From: Sulfopaludibacter sp963815475
GTDB taxonomy: Bacteria; Acidobacteriota; Terriglobia; Bryobacterales; Bryobacteraceae
Direction of reading: 5' to 3'
NCBI GenBank assembly: GCA_963815475.1
Contig: CAWFHD010000003.1
Location: 3,658,001 to 3,722,000 of the forward strand
DNA: 64,000 nt
The position numbers and the translations under genes are program-made. Of this stretch, positions 6,706 to 15,891 are shown piece after piece. Below the pieces are notes generated by a model. It searched no databases and was not told the DNA's origin. It was given only the letters and a program-made list of their open reading frames with translations. Position 1 is the first letter of the stretch. Each line of letters starts with the position of its first letter.

Positions 6706-8596
6706 TCGTCACCTCCTGGTCAACGAAGGTCGCCGCGAATACCGACCCTTGGTTCGGCGTTGTGCGGAAACTGATCGCGCCATGGTGCGATTGTAACAAG
6801 AGTTGACAAATATACAATCCCACACCCATCCCCCCGGTAGTCTGGGTCGCGAACGTGCGCAGCAGCTTGTCCTGAATTTCTTTCGGGATGCCCGGCCCGT
6901 TATCCTCCACCGTGATGTCGTGCCGTTTCCGTTCCCCGGTCAACCGGACAGTGATTTTCCGCGCGCGGCCATCGGTGACTTTTGCAAGCGCGTGAATCGC
7001 ATTATCCACCATGTTCTTCACGACCATGCGTACGAGTGGCTCGCTCACAATCGCCATATGCGTCTTGGGCACAACAACGGTGAGCGCGACGCGCTCATCC
7101 ACCGCCCGGGGTTCGATTAGGGTGCATTCTTCTTGGATGAGATGGCTGAGGTTCACGCGTTCCGTGACATCGAGCTTGTTCCCGGTGAGCTCGCTAATCA
7201 GCTGGATGCGCTGGCTCATGCGCTCGATACTTTTGTCGATACTCTGCTGCGCCGCCTTTATGATGGGATCGCTGATGACGAGCTGCTGGAGCCGAAAATC
7301 GATGTTCTCCGCATCAGCACGAATCGCTTGCAAGGGCTGTCGTAACTCGTGTGCGACGCCGGAGGACATCACGTTGAGGGCCTGAAAACGCGCCTTCTGT
7401 AATGCGAGCTCGGCCTTCGCGCGGTTCTGCGCCCATCGCGGCGCATCGATCACAATCCGGATCTTTTCCTCGAGGAAGTCAACGACTTCGTCTCCGAGGA
7501 GGTGGACGAGAGCTCGTGCCTGGTCATTGTCGATGAGGGCTTCGCGGCTCGTTGTATCTTGGAGTTTCGCGTGCTTGGTTCGTGAGATGCTCAGGAACCC
7601 GAACAGTCGTGACGGGACGATGTGCGCGTGGCCGGCACGTTTCGCTCGTTTTTCTCCGATACCGAGCCAGTCAGCCTTTTGACTCCCGAAGGGTTCGACA
7701 TGGAAGCCATCGCGGTAGATGAACACCCCGGGTGGTCGTCCTTGGACGGTCTGCTTGGGCGGTCGTTTGGTGAAGTAGAGGAATCGTCCAGTGAGCCCCG
7801 CCAAGAGTTTGGCATCCGGAAGCAACGCCTTATCGACGGTGGGCTTCTCTCCCTGCACGCGCATTTTGCGCTCCAGAACGCCTTGGTCATTCACCGTGAA
7901 GCGGAGGTCGAAGTCAGCGTCTTCGATGCGCTGGGTCGTGATAGGTCCGGTATACTTCTCTGATCCTTCTACGACGAGGGTGATCATGAAGTTCTTGGGC
8001 GTCTCGTAGGGGTTGAGGAGCTCGCTCAACACCTGGCGTAGTCGCTCGATTGCATTGGGCTCCCATTGTTCACGAAGGCCGGTGATGGTGAGCGCTGTGC
8101 CGCTGTCGCCGACATCCATGCCAGGGATCGGCCGCTGGTAGTAGGGCACCTTGATCTCGTTGAACTTCTTCTTCCGATCATCGAAGAGATTCCAGTTGAT
8201 ATCGACAATGATGCCGTTGATCTGATCAGTCGTTTTTGTTTCAACGACGAGTCGGTTTCCAAGTCGGTCGCTCGCGAAGCGCCCGATGCCTTTTTCTCCC
8301 GTGGGAACGCGATCTTGGTCAAGCTCTTTACCGCGTTCACTGTACCCAGCGACCATGAAGATCTTCTGGAGTCGCTTGAGATCCATACCACTGCCATCAT
8401 CGGTGATCCTAATGCTCGCGACTCGCTTCGTAGTTGGCGGCGCAATCGTGATCGTGACGTTGTGCGCGCCGGAGTCGTAGGAGTTCTTGACGAGCTCGAC
8501 GACGGCGGCTTCCTGTGTCCTGATGAGCTCACGACCGATCAGGGTTTGGAGGTATGCGGACGCCTCAAATTGTAGTTTTTCGTCGTTGGCGGCCAT
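6680..8596 (-). CDS. Double-GHKL protein: MutL/Hsp90/MORC-like ATPase fused to a histidine kinase
   Basis: This 638-residue protein has two ATP-binding modules. The N-terminal one has an N box ELVKNSYD (34-41), DDGSGM (66-71) and TGEKGIGRFA (99-108), the pattern of MutL, Hsp90 and MORC-type ATPases, followed by a transducer-like middle region (about 130-380). A coiled segment leads to a histidine-kinase dimerisation box with His416 (AHELRQPL), then a second ATPase with N box around 528-532, DNGPGI (565-570) and GGMGVGL (588-594). There is no membrane segment, so it is a cytosolic sensor. It overlaps the upstream methyltransferase by 32 bases and the downstream response regulator by 26. GHKL ATPases of the first type are known partners of restriction-modification genes; the fusion to a full kinase is unusual. 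Confidence 0.88.
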   Translation of the reverse strand: MAANDEKLQFEASAYLQTLIGRELIRTQEAAVVELVKNSYDSGAHNVTITIAPPTTKRVASIRITDDGSGMDLKRLQKIFMVAGYSERGKELDQDRVPTGEKGIGRFASDRLGNRLVVETKTTDQINGIIVDINWNLFDDRKKKFNEIKVPYYQRPIPGMDVGDSGTALTITGLREQWEPNAIERLRQVLSELLNPYETPKNFMITLVVEGSEKYTGPITTQRIEDADFDLRFTVNDQGVLERKMRVQGEKPTVDKALLPDAKLLAGLTGRFLYFTKRPPKQTVQGRPPGVFIYRDGFHVEPFGSQKADWLGIGEKRAKRAGHAHIVPSRLFGFLSISRTKHAKLQDTTSREALIDNDQARALVHLLGDEVVDFLEEKIRIVIDAPRWAQNRAKAELALQKARFQALNVMSSGVAHELRQPLQAIRADAENIDFRLQQLVISDPIIKAAQQSIDKSIERMSQRIQLISELTGNKLDVTERVNLSHLIQEECTLIEPRAVDERVALTVVVPKTHMAIVSEPLVRMVVKNMVDNAIHALAKVTDGRARKITVRLTGERKRHDITVEDNGPGIPKEIQDKLLRTFATQTTGGMGVGLYICQLLLQSHHGAISFRTTPNQGSVFAATFVDQEVTTAPPSTDR

Positions 8597-9974
8597 GGGG
8601 TTTTTGTAGGATGACGAGTGATTCGCGCAAAAAGTGGTTCCCGGTGAGGCGACGCCGAAGGTTGCGGGCGATGATCGTATCGATCACGGTGAAGCCGAGC
8701 GGTGCAGCGATCTGCGCGATCACGAGGTCGGTTGGAAGGAGGTACGCGCCATCATTCGTGCCGTGAAGTGAGTTACCCACGACGAGGACGGCATAACCGC
8801 CGGGCTTGAGGCAGGCGTGGATATTTTTGATCGTTGTCCAGAGATCCGAGAAGTACCCTTGGAAGACTCGCAAGCGTTGTGGGTCTTGGGCGGCGCGCTC
8901 GAAGATCGGACTGAGCGTGTTCTTCAGCTCGCCCGTGGCCGTGGCTGCCAGGAAGTCCGAGGTGAGATCTGGGGGCGCGCATGTGGGGTGGCTGCGAAAC
9001 GTCTGCCGACGAAGACTCAGGAAGTCCGTGGCGTGTGTGATGAACCCGAGCATCCACAACTCGAGCTTGTACACCTCCGTGTAATCGATATTATTCGGGT
9101 ATGGTGGCGACGTCAGGACGAGGTCGATGGACTCCGAGAGGATGCCAAGCTTCTGCGGGTTCCGACCGTCACCTTCCAACAGGAGGGGCATGCCCGGCGC
9201 TGGCAGACGTGCTTTCGTGACGGTGCAGTCACTGGCGATGCGATTCCACTGTGCGGTGATGGTGGACGCAACGCGAACCGGCTGTCGTTCGACGATGCGC
9301 AACGCCCGACCGTCACGGCGAATTTTGCTGATGGGCTCGATCGACGCCGCAACGCCCAAAAGGAGTGCATCACGTGTCGCGGCGTGCTTTATCGCCTTGA
9401 TCCGGTCTCTAATACCGACGAGTTGCTTGCTCTTGTGCAGCGTGATACACCGACCCGTGCTGATGCTCGTCAAAGAAGGCAGGATGGATCGCCCCTTATC
9501 CGCGGCTTCGAGCACGTGCCGCCCTTCCTCGAGAAGCACCTCCGGCGTGATACTCGGCCAGCGCAGCTTGGTTCTTGCCGCGAACGCGATGAAAGGGTTG
9601 CGCTCGATACCCGTCGCATTGATCGCTATGTCGGGGAAGAGTTGTGCGGAGAGGAGCGTAGTACCGACGCCCGCGAACGTGTCTAGCAAGGACAGGCTCG
9701 CTGGCCGCTTCGGGTACAGGAGCGGAATGATTGTCTCCAGCAGACTCGGGGAGAAGCTCTCTTTGAGCCGGAACCACCGGTGAATGGGAGCATCGTCATT
9801 CTCTGTGGCCACGACCAGCGGGCCAAAGGACTCATCCGTGCGGATCGGGAGTAAGCGTTCTGCTGCGCGAAACTGGCCGAGCTCGGGAAGGTCCTCGTCT
9901 TTAATCATAATGGCCGAATCGAGCAAGCGCTCCACGCTTGCCGTTGTCCAACAAAACGCACACGACAACCTCAC
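8565..9974 (-). CDS. DNA methyltransferase, first gene of the GHKL-kinase cluster
   Basis: The protein has a SAM-binding motif DTFAGVGTT (about 98-106) followed by the catalytic motif TSPPYPNNIDYTE (about 288-300), the I-then-IV order of alpha/gamma-type amino-methyltransferases. An upstream IHRWFRLKESFSP segment resembles those in N4/N6 DNA methyltransferases of restriction systems. The insert between the motifs may contain the target-recognition domain. The start is uncertain: a GTG at 9974 gives 469 residues, while an ATG at 9908 (MIKDEDLPEL) gives 447 and looks more natural, but neither has a clear ribosome-binding site. It is followed by an overlapping double-GHKL kinase gene. No classical restriction endonuclease accompanies it, so it may mark self DNA for the system or be an effector itself. 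Confidence 0.82.
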   Translation of the reverse strand: MRLSCAFCWTTASVERLLDSAIMIKDEDLPELGQFRAAERLLPIRTDESFGPLVVATENDDAPIHRWFRLKESFSPSLLETIIPLLYPKRPASLSLLDTFAGVGTTLLSAQLFPDIAINATGIERNPFIAFAARTKLRWPSITPEVLLEEGRHVLEAADKGRSILPSLTSISTGRCITLHKSKQLVGIRDRIKAIKHAATRDALLLGVAASIEPISKIRRDGRALRIVERQPVRVASTITAQWNRIASDCTVTKARLPAPGMPLLLEGDGRNPQKLGILSESIDLVLTSPPYPNNIDYTEVYKLELWMLGFITHATDFLSLRRQTFRSHPTCAPPDLTSDFLAATATGELKNTLSPIFERAAQDPQRLRVFQGYFSDLWTTIKNIHACLKPGGYAVLVVGNSLHGTNDGAYLLPTDLVIAQIAAPLGFTVIDTIIARNLRRRLTGNHFLRESLVILQKPHGRQRRKTTI

Positions 9975-10018
9975 GCGGGCACACGAATACCGCTGGCGTC
10001 GCTGGACGTTCCTAATAA

Positions 10019-10048
10019 CCTATAGCACAGTGCCCGTAACACATTCAA
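10019..10048 (-). promoter_or_regulatory. Sigma70-like promoter for the methyltransferase-kinase-regulator-PIN genes
   Basis: On the minus strand TTGAAT (10048-10043) and TATAGG (10024-10019) are 18 bases apart, 45 bases upstream of the GTG start and 111 bases upstream of the ATG start of the methyltransferase. It lies in the only sizeable gap of the cluster, so the four downstream genes probably form one transcript separate from the DUF4062 gene. Confidence 0.4.
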
Positions 10049-10137
10049 TCAGAAACTGTTAGGCACCTCGAGACTTCCACGGAAAGTTGCCCAGAAGCAC
10101 CTGGCTCAGATTCCTGGAACGAACGGTTTTGGGGTAT

Positions 10138-11082
10138 TCAGGCGGGCTTTGTGAATAGCATGATGACCTTGCCCTCCGGTGGGATGTACACGGAGCCGTC
10201 GTCGTAGTCCGGCTCTTCCCAAGGGTTGTACGACTTACCGAAGAACTCGGCGGACGTCTTCTTCACGTCTTCCTCGGCAAACCGCAAGCTTGCGTACAGG
10301 TCCGCGTTCTCTGTCGCCGCCATTTTTCGCAGCCTGTCCATGAGGTTCCCAGTAGCGAACAACTCGTATAACCCGTCCACGAGGCCTTTGCCTTTTGGGC
10401 GGGTAATGTTTACCCCGAAGACGATCGTTGCGCCGTAGTCGAGGTTGAACCGTCGGCACACGTCCCGTGATGCGGGGTACGGGCCGTTTCGGAACTTGAT
10501 CTGGAGGCGGACCTCTGTCCCGTTGTACCGTGCGGGCGTGAGGCGGAACTCGGTAATCGCCCGGGCGGAACGGTCGAACTGCTCTTCAAGGTCCGTGCTT
10601 GCGGGCGGCTCCTTCGATGGAAGGCTTTGCTCGAAGTCAGTACGGAGCTTCTGGACCAAATCCTCCTTGCTTGAGAAGTACGCGATGGTATGCTGCCGCC
10701 GCAGATGCTCTTTAAACGCGTTCAATCGTCCGACATCATAGTCGCCTTTGTCGATCACGCTCGCTGGGAACGGCGTGTCTTCCTCGGCGAGGTAGATCCT
10801 GATGTCCTTCTGAGCCTTGACGGCGTGCTCGTACTCTAATTCCGTGAAGGAACGCTTTGTCTCAGCATCAACCGACCCGAGCCGGAACGCGATGATCCCG
10901 ACGTACACGTCGCTTTGCTCAACCTCTGCAAGACACGTCTCGCGCGGGCAAGTCGAACGCGCTCCAAACTGCTCCATTCCACGAACGTCAACGTCAAATG
11001 CTGGGAGGAGTTCCCAGAGCGCCTTGCGGTACTCGTGCAAGTCCTTATAGGTGGAGGAGATAAAGACGGTCTTGCGCGGCAT
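10138..11082 (-). CDS. DUF4062-type protein
   Basis: The N-terminal about 165 residues match the DUF4062 pattern: FISSTYKDLHEYRK at 7-20, a central EVEQSDVYVGIIAFRLGS, and FTELEYEHA. The family is predicted to have a TIR/flavodoxin-like alpha-beta fold and often occurs with NTPases in conflict systems; this is family knowledge, not shown here. The C-terminal half (about 170-314) is a separate mixed domain I do not recognise. The ATG at 11082 is the only reasonable start. The gene is upstream of the methyltransferase-kinase set on the same strand, separated by 163 bases with a promoter-like site, so it may be a companion gene or an independent one. Confidence 0.75.
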   Translation of the reverse strand: MPRKTVFISSTYKDLHEYRKALWELLPAFDVDVRGMEQFGARSTCPRETCLAEVEQSDVYVGIIAFRLGSVDAETKRSFTELEYEHAVKAQKDIRIYLAEEDTPFPASVIDKGDYDVGRLNAFKEHLRRQHTIAYFSSKEDLVQKLRTDFEQSLPSKEPPASTDLEEQFDRSARAITEFRLTPARYNGTEVRLQIKFRNGPYPASRDVCRRFNLDYGATIVFGVNITRPKGKGLVDGLYELFATGNLMDRLRKMAATENADLYASLRFAEEDVKKTSAEFFGKSYNPWEEPDYDDGSVYIPPEGKVIMLFTKPA

Positions 11083-11549
11083 CGTGCTCTCAGTGTAGCT
11101 GACAGCACGAAAAACGACATGTGCGACCTATGGCGGTTAGTCTGATTTTGGGATTACCTCCGCCAAACCGGCTTGAGGATCTGCGCGCAAGGTCCGCACG
11201 GAAAAGAAATCGCCACTCGGCGAAAAGTCGCTGGTCAAGGTCCGATGCCAACCACGGTAGCGGCGGTCGGGCCGACAGTCCCCGGCTGTTGCCGTGTCCT
11301 TCGCCCGACACTCGGACCCGCTGCGCTTTGGCGCCGCAGGATGGGCTCGTTCTACCTTTCGCGCGCACCCACCGTGCCGGTCTCGGTTCATTCGCGAAAC
11401 CCGCTGGGGGGATTCTGGGGGGACCCCGCCGTCCACGGATGGGTAAATTCGGGTAAGGATGGGTAATTCCCGATTCCGGCCGTCGCGCGGGCGCGCCTCG
11501 GCAACTGGCGTGTTCTGTAAGGGATACGTTGAAAAGGAAGGACTTAAAT
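11083..11549. other. 467-bp gene-free stretch between the DUF4062 gene and tRNA-Asn
   Basis: No open frame here has protein-like composition. The stretch is GC-rich and contains a short direct repeat of GGATGGGTAA near 11435-11466. If the left region is an island integrated at the tRNA, an attachment site would be expected at the tRNA 3' end next to this stretch; I cannot see the matching copy in the window. Confidence 0.5.
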
Positions 11550-11624
<75 letters not shown>

Positions 11625-11673
11625 GCAACGAGTTCTTCTATTACACCAGACCCGCGCAAGCCGTGTCAAATCA

Positions 11674-12227
11674 CTAGATCATTTCGTTCAACAGCTCCGG
11701 CCGCGGGCTGCGGGATCACCACTTTATTCACCAGCATCCCCTTCTGCCCCACCATCTGCGCCCCGCATCCACCGCGCTCTGCACCGCCGCCACGTCGCCC
11801 GTCAGCGTCACAAAGGCCTTGCCGCCCAGCGCCATCGCCAGCCGGATCTCGATCAGCTCCACATTGGCGGCCTTCACCGCCGCGTCCGCGCCTTCGATCA
11901 GCGACGCCACCGAGAACGATTCCACAATCCCCAGCGCATTCAGCGCTTCCACCTTCGTGCCGCCCGCGATCGCCGGGAACACCGACTTCGTGCAGATTCG
12001 GAATCACAAACGAATCGATCACCGAAAAATTGCCCCTGCTGATCCCCGCCGACACGCTGGCCTGCACCGCCCCCACCTCGCCGCTTCACCATCACCATAT
12101 ACTTGCCGGAGCAGATGGACCGCGACAGCAACAGGTCCACATCCGCCGCCTTCAGCATGGCGTCGCACGCCTGATATCCCGCCGCGATGCTCGTCAGCTC
12201 GATCAATCCGATTGAATTCTTTGCCAT
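11674..12227 (-). CDS. pduT: Microcompartment shell protein, tandem-BMC, PduT-like (four indels)
   Basis: Joined across frames the gene gives about 184 residues with two BMC domains. The first starts MAKNSIGLIELTSIAAGYQA and contains SRSICSGKYMVMVK, where the cysteine corresponds to the Fe-S-binding Cys of PduT. The second has EALNALGIVESFSVASLIEG. The tail VIPQPRPELLNEMI ends at a TAG at 11674. Frame changes lie near 11705, 11761, 11990 and 12082, mostly at short G or C runs, and each is fixed by one base. PduT-type trimers sit in the shell of bacterial microcompartments and are thought to pass electrons with PduS, whose gene is three bases upstream here. No other shell gene is in the window. 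I treat the indels as probable sequence errors, though a real pseudogene is possible. Confidence 0.75.
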
Positions 12228-12230
12228 CGC

Positions 12231-13546
12231 TTATGCCACAATCTCGACGTATTCCGGAGTCACCGTGCGCACCTTGCCGTCGATGCTGGCATGCACGTTC
12301 GCTCCCAGCTTCGACGTCTTCCACTCGCCCCACCATCTGCCCCTTCTTCACCTTCTTGCCCTCCTCCACCACCGGCGCCGCGGCCTGGCCGGCATGCTGC
12401 TTCATCTTGATGCGCACCGACGGCCGGCTGGCATTCCGCGTCATGAATGGCGTCTCGCCCTCGTATTCCTCCACCTTGCAGACGTTGCCGCAACTGCGTC
12501 AACGGCACGCGCCGATACTCCTTCATCGGGTGCACCTCCACCGGCTTCTGCTGCACGAACTTCAAGCCCGCCGCGCGCCGATCCTTCTTGCCGTCGTCGC
12601 ACGCTTCCTTCGGATACAGATCCTCGGGACACGCGTACAGCGTGCACAGTCCGCAGGCGCAGCACAGCTCCGACCACTGATTCCAGATGTCGCCGCCCGT
12701 CAGCGTGAAGCCCAGACTGCGCATCACCTTGTGCGGCATGCACCTCGTAGCCCAGCAGGTAGCGCGGGCAGAATTCGGTGCAGTAGCTGCACTGGTCGCA
12801 CGCCGATTTGCCGATGTGATTCATCTCCTCCTGCGGCCGTGTCTTCCGCGTCATCAGGTAATGATCGCGCGGCAGCACGATCAAGCCGCCGGTGGTCTTC
12901 GTCACCACGTCGTCCAGATCGAACGTCAGCGTGCCCATCATGATGCCGCTGATGAAGATGCCGAAATCGCTCACCGTGGCGCCGCCGGCCATGGCCAGCA
13001 GTTCGCGAAACGGCGTGCCTACCGGCGCCCAGAACGATTTCGGCTCCTTCACCGCGCCGCACACCGAGAGGAATTTCTCCGTGACCGGAGTGCCCTGTTC
13101 TGCCAGATGAACGTTGTACAGCGTCTCCACATTGTTGACCACGCAGCCCACCTGCAGCGGAATGCCTGCCGGCGGAATCAGCCGGCCAGTGGCCGTGTAG
13201 ACCAGTTCGTACTCGTCGCCCGACGGGTAGAAATCGCCCAGCATCACGAATTCGATGCGGCTATCCCGCAACGCGCCCTTCAGCGCTTCCAGCGATTCGT
13301 GCGTTCTTGGTCTTGATGCCGAACTTGCCGCTCTTCGCGCCCGTGGCAGTCCATCATGCGAGTCATGCCCGCCAGAATCTCCGACGGGAAATGCTTCATC
13401 AGCTCCGCGTCTTTGTGGATCAGCGGCTCGCATTCGGCGCCGTTGGCGATGAGGAATTCCACCTGAGACTGCGCCTTCACGTAGGTTGGGAAGCCGGCTC
13501 CGCCTGCGCCCACCACGCCGCATTCCCGCAATTTCTCACTGAGCAT
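12231..13546 (-). CDS. pduS: PduS-like electron-transfer protein of a microcompartment (several indels)
   Basis: Joined across frames this is about 438 residues. The N-terminus has the RnfC/PduS nucleotide-binding region (GVVGAGGAGFPTYVK at about 10-24, NGAECEPLIHKD). A central SLBB-like region (GVVNNVE-type segment, CVVNNVETLYN) follows, then two cysteine clusters typical of [4Fe-4S] binding (CDQCSYCTEFCP and CCACGLCTLYACP), and a C-terminal barrel-like part ending near VTPEYVEIVA. PduS passes electrons from NADH to cobalamin or other acceptors inside the compartment. Frame changes lie near 12310, 12475, 12740, 13303 and 13345; single-base changes restore the reading at each. The pair pduS-pduT is preserved, but no compartment enzyme is nearby. 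It is divergent from ilvD. Confidence 0.75.
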
Positions 13547-13616
13547 AAGAATCAGGATAACGTAACGCGCGTCGCCGCTGCCGCCTTGAACCTCGCGCTA
13601 CACTGGAATTTCCGCT

Positions 13617-15282
13617 ATGAAACTGCAAAGCCACACCATCACTCAGGGACGCGACCGTGCCCCCGCGCGCGCCATGCTGAAGGCCATCGGCTTCACCGAT
13701 GAAGATCTCGCGAAGCCCATCATCGGCGTTGCCAATACCTGGATCGAGACCATGCCGTGCAACTTCAATCTGCGCGAGCTGGCGGTAAAGGTGAAGGAGG
13801 GCATTCGCGCCGCCGGCGGCACTCCCATGGAGTTCAACACCATCGCTATCAGCGACGGCGTCACCATGGGCACCGAAGGCATGAAGGCCTCGCTGGTCAG
13901 CCGCGAGGTGATCGCCGACTCCATCGAGCTGCTGGTGCGCGGCCACATGTTCGACGGCGTGGTGGCGCTGGTCGCCTGCGATAAAACCATCCCCGGCGCC
14001 GCCATGGCGCTGCTGCGCCTCAACATTCCCGGCGTCGTTCTTTACGGCGGATCCATCCTGCCCGGCAAGCACAACGGCCACGACATCACCATCATGGATG
14101 TCTTCGAAGCCGTGGGCGCCCACGCCGCCGGCAAGATCTCCGACGCCGAACTGCTAGACATCGAGGATCACGCCTGCCCCGGCGCCGGCGCCTGCGGCGG
14201 CCAGTTCACCGCCAACACCATGGCCACCGTGATGGAACTGATCGGCCTTTCGCCGATGGGCACTGCCGCCGTTCCGCAGGTGGACAAGCGCAAGGACGAG
14301 GTGGCGCGCCGCTGCGGCAGAAGTCATCATGGACGCGGTGCGCAATAACCTGCGCGCGCGCGACATCTGCACGCGCAAGGCGTTCGACAACGCCATCGCC
14401 GGCGTGGCCGCCACGGCCGGCTCCACCAACGCCGTGCTGCACCTGCTGGCCATGGCGCGCGAAGCCGAAGTGCCGCTCTCTATCGACGATTTCGACGCCA
14501 TCTCGGCGCGCACGCCGGTCTTCGTCGACATCAAGCCGGGCGGCAGATTCGTCGCTGCCGACGTCGACAAAGCCGGCGGGATCGGCGTGATCGCGCAACG
14601 GCTGGTCGAACGGCAAATTGGTGGACGGCTCCGCGATCACCGTCACCGGCCGCACCTTCGCCGAAGAGGCTGCCGAAGCGCGTGAGACGCCCGGCCAGGA
14701 AGTGATTCTGCCGCTCGAGAAGGCGCTCAAACCGCGCGGCGGCATCGCCATTCTGCGCGGCACCCTCGCGCCCGAAGGCTGCGTGATCAAACTCGCCGGC
14801 CACGACAAGAAACTGCACCAGGGCCCCGCCCGCGTTTTCGAACGCGAAGAGGACGCCATGGACGCGGTGACGCACGGCAAGATCAAGGCGGGCGATGTGG
14901 TGGTGATCCGCTACGAAGGGCCGCGCGGCGGACCGGGTATGCGAGAGATGCTCGGCGTGACCGGAGCGATTGTCGGCGCGGGACTCTCCGACAGCGTGGC
15001 GCTGGTGACCGACGGCCGCTTCAGCGGCGCCACCCACGGCTTCATGATCGCCCACGTCGCGCCCGAGGCCTATCAACGGCGGCCCCATCGCGGCCGTGCA
15101 CGAAGGCGACTCCATCACGGTGGATGCCGACAAAGGAGTCATCAACATCGATATCCCCGCCGGAAGAGCTGAAGAAACGCCTGGCCGCCTGGAAGCAGCC
15201 GGAACCAAGATACAAAACCGGAGTCTTCGCCAAATACTCCAAGCTGGTGCAATCGGCCTCCGAAGGCGCGATCACCAGGTAG
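13617..15282 (+). CDS. ilvD: Dihydroxy-acid dehydratase (four single-base insertions in this sequence)
   Basis: IlvD dehydrates dihydroxy-acids in isoleucine and valine synthesis. Joined over four frame changes the gene gives about 554 residues, the usual length. The Fe-S cluster cysteines are visible in VACDKTIPGA and in DHACPGAGACGGQFTANT, and the substrate-loop segment DGRFSGATHGF is near the C-terminus. Frame changes near 14320, 14610, 15071 and 15163 are each corrected by removing one base, giving for example CGEVIMDAV, VEGKLVDGS, PEAINGGPI and PAEELKKRL. The TAG stop at 15280-15282 directly abuts the stop of the convergent oxidoreductase gamma gene. Since ilvD is a core gene, I favour sequence error over decay. 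Confidence 0.9.
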
Positions 15283-15891
15283 TTACGCTTCCTGCTCCAA
15301 AAGCAGAGGCTCGATCGATGGATGCAGCCCCATCCGCGCGATCAATTCCGACCCGTACTCGAAGCCCTTATCGAACGCCATCAAATTGAGCCGCTGCATC
15401 GCGGGAGGCACCGAATCCGCCACCGCCTGCCGCAGCGCACTGGGCTCCAACAGATTGGCCACTGCGCCGAAGAAGCCCACCATCACGATATTGAGCACCA
15501 CCTTGCGCCCCAGGTCCTCGGCAAGTCGCGTCGCCGGCACACCATAGGCCCGCACGCCCGGCGCGATAGAATCCACCCGCACCAGTTCTTGCTCGGTAAT
15601 CAGAATCCCGCCCGGCTTCAGTTCCGGCGAGAAGCGTGTGTATGCCTCCTGCGACATCACCACCAGAATGTCCGGCCGCGTTATATATGGATAGAGAATC
15701 GGCTCGCCCGAAAGAATCACCTGCGCGCTGGAGGATCCGCCGCGCGCCTCCGGCCCGAAACTCTGCGTCATGGTGGCATGGCCGCCCTGGAAAATGGCGG
15801 CCGCTTTTCCGATTACCGCGGCCGCCAGGATCACCCCTTGCCCACCAAAACCCGCAATGCGTATTTCGCTCAGATTTAGCACTCGCTGCAT
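15283..15891 (-). CDS. korC: 2-oxoacid:ferredoxin oxidoreductase, gamma subunit
   Basis: This 202-residue protein has the gamma-domain start IRIAGFGGQGVILAA and the FGPEARGGSSSAQVILS segment of pyruvate/2-oxoacid:ferredoxin oxidoreductases. The ATG at 15891 has GGAGG four bases upstream and overlaps the end of the beta gene by 16 bases; longer frames upstream have no support. It is the last gene of a delta-alpha-beta-gamma operon. The likely substrate is 2-oxoglutarate or pyruvate; the sequence alone does not separate them. Confidence 0.88.
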   Translation of the reverse strand: MQRVLNLSEIRIAGFGGQGVILAAAVIGKAAAIFQGGHATMTQSFGPEARGGSSSAQVILSGEPILYPYITRPDILVVMSQEAYTRFSPELKPGGILITEQELVRVDSIAPGVRAYGVPATRLAEDLGRKVVLNIVMVGFFGAVANLLEPSALRQAVADSVPPAMQRLNLMAFDKGFEYGSELIARMGLHPSIEPLLLEQEA

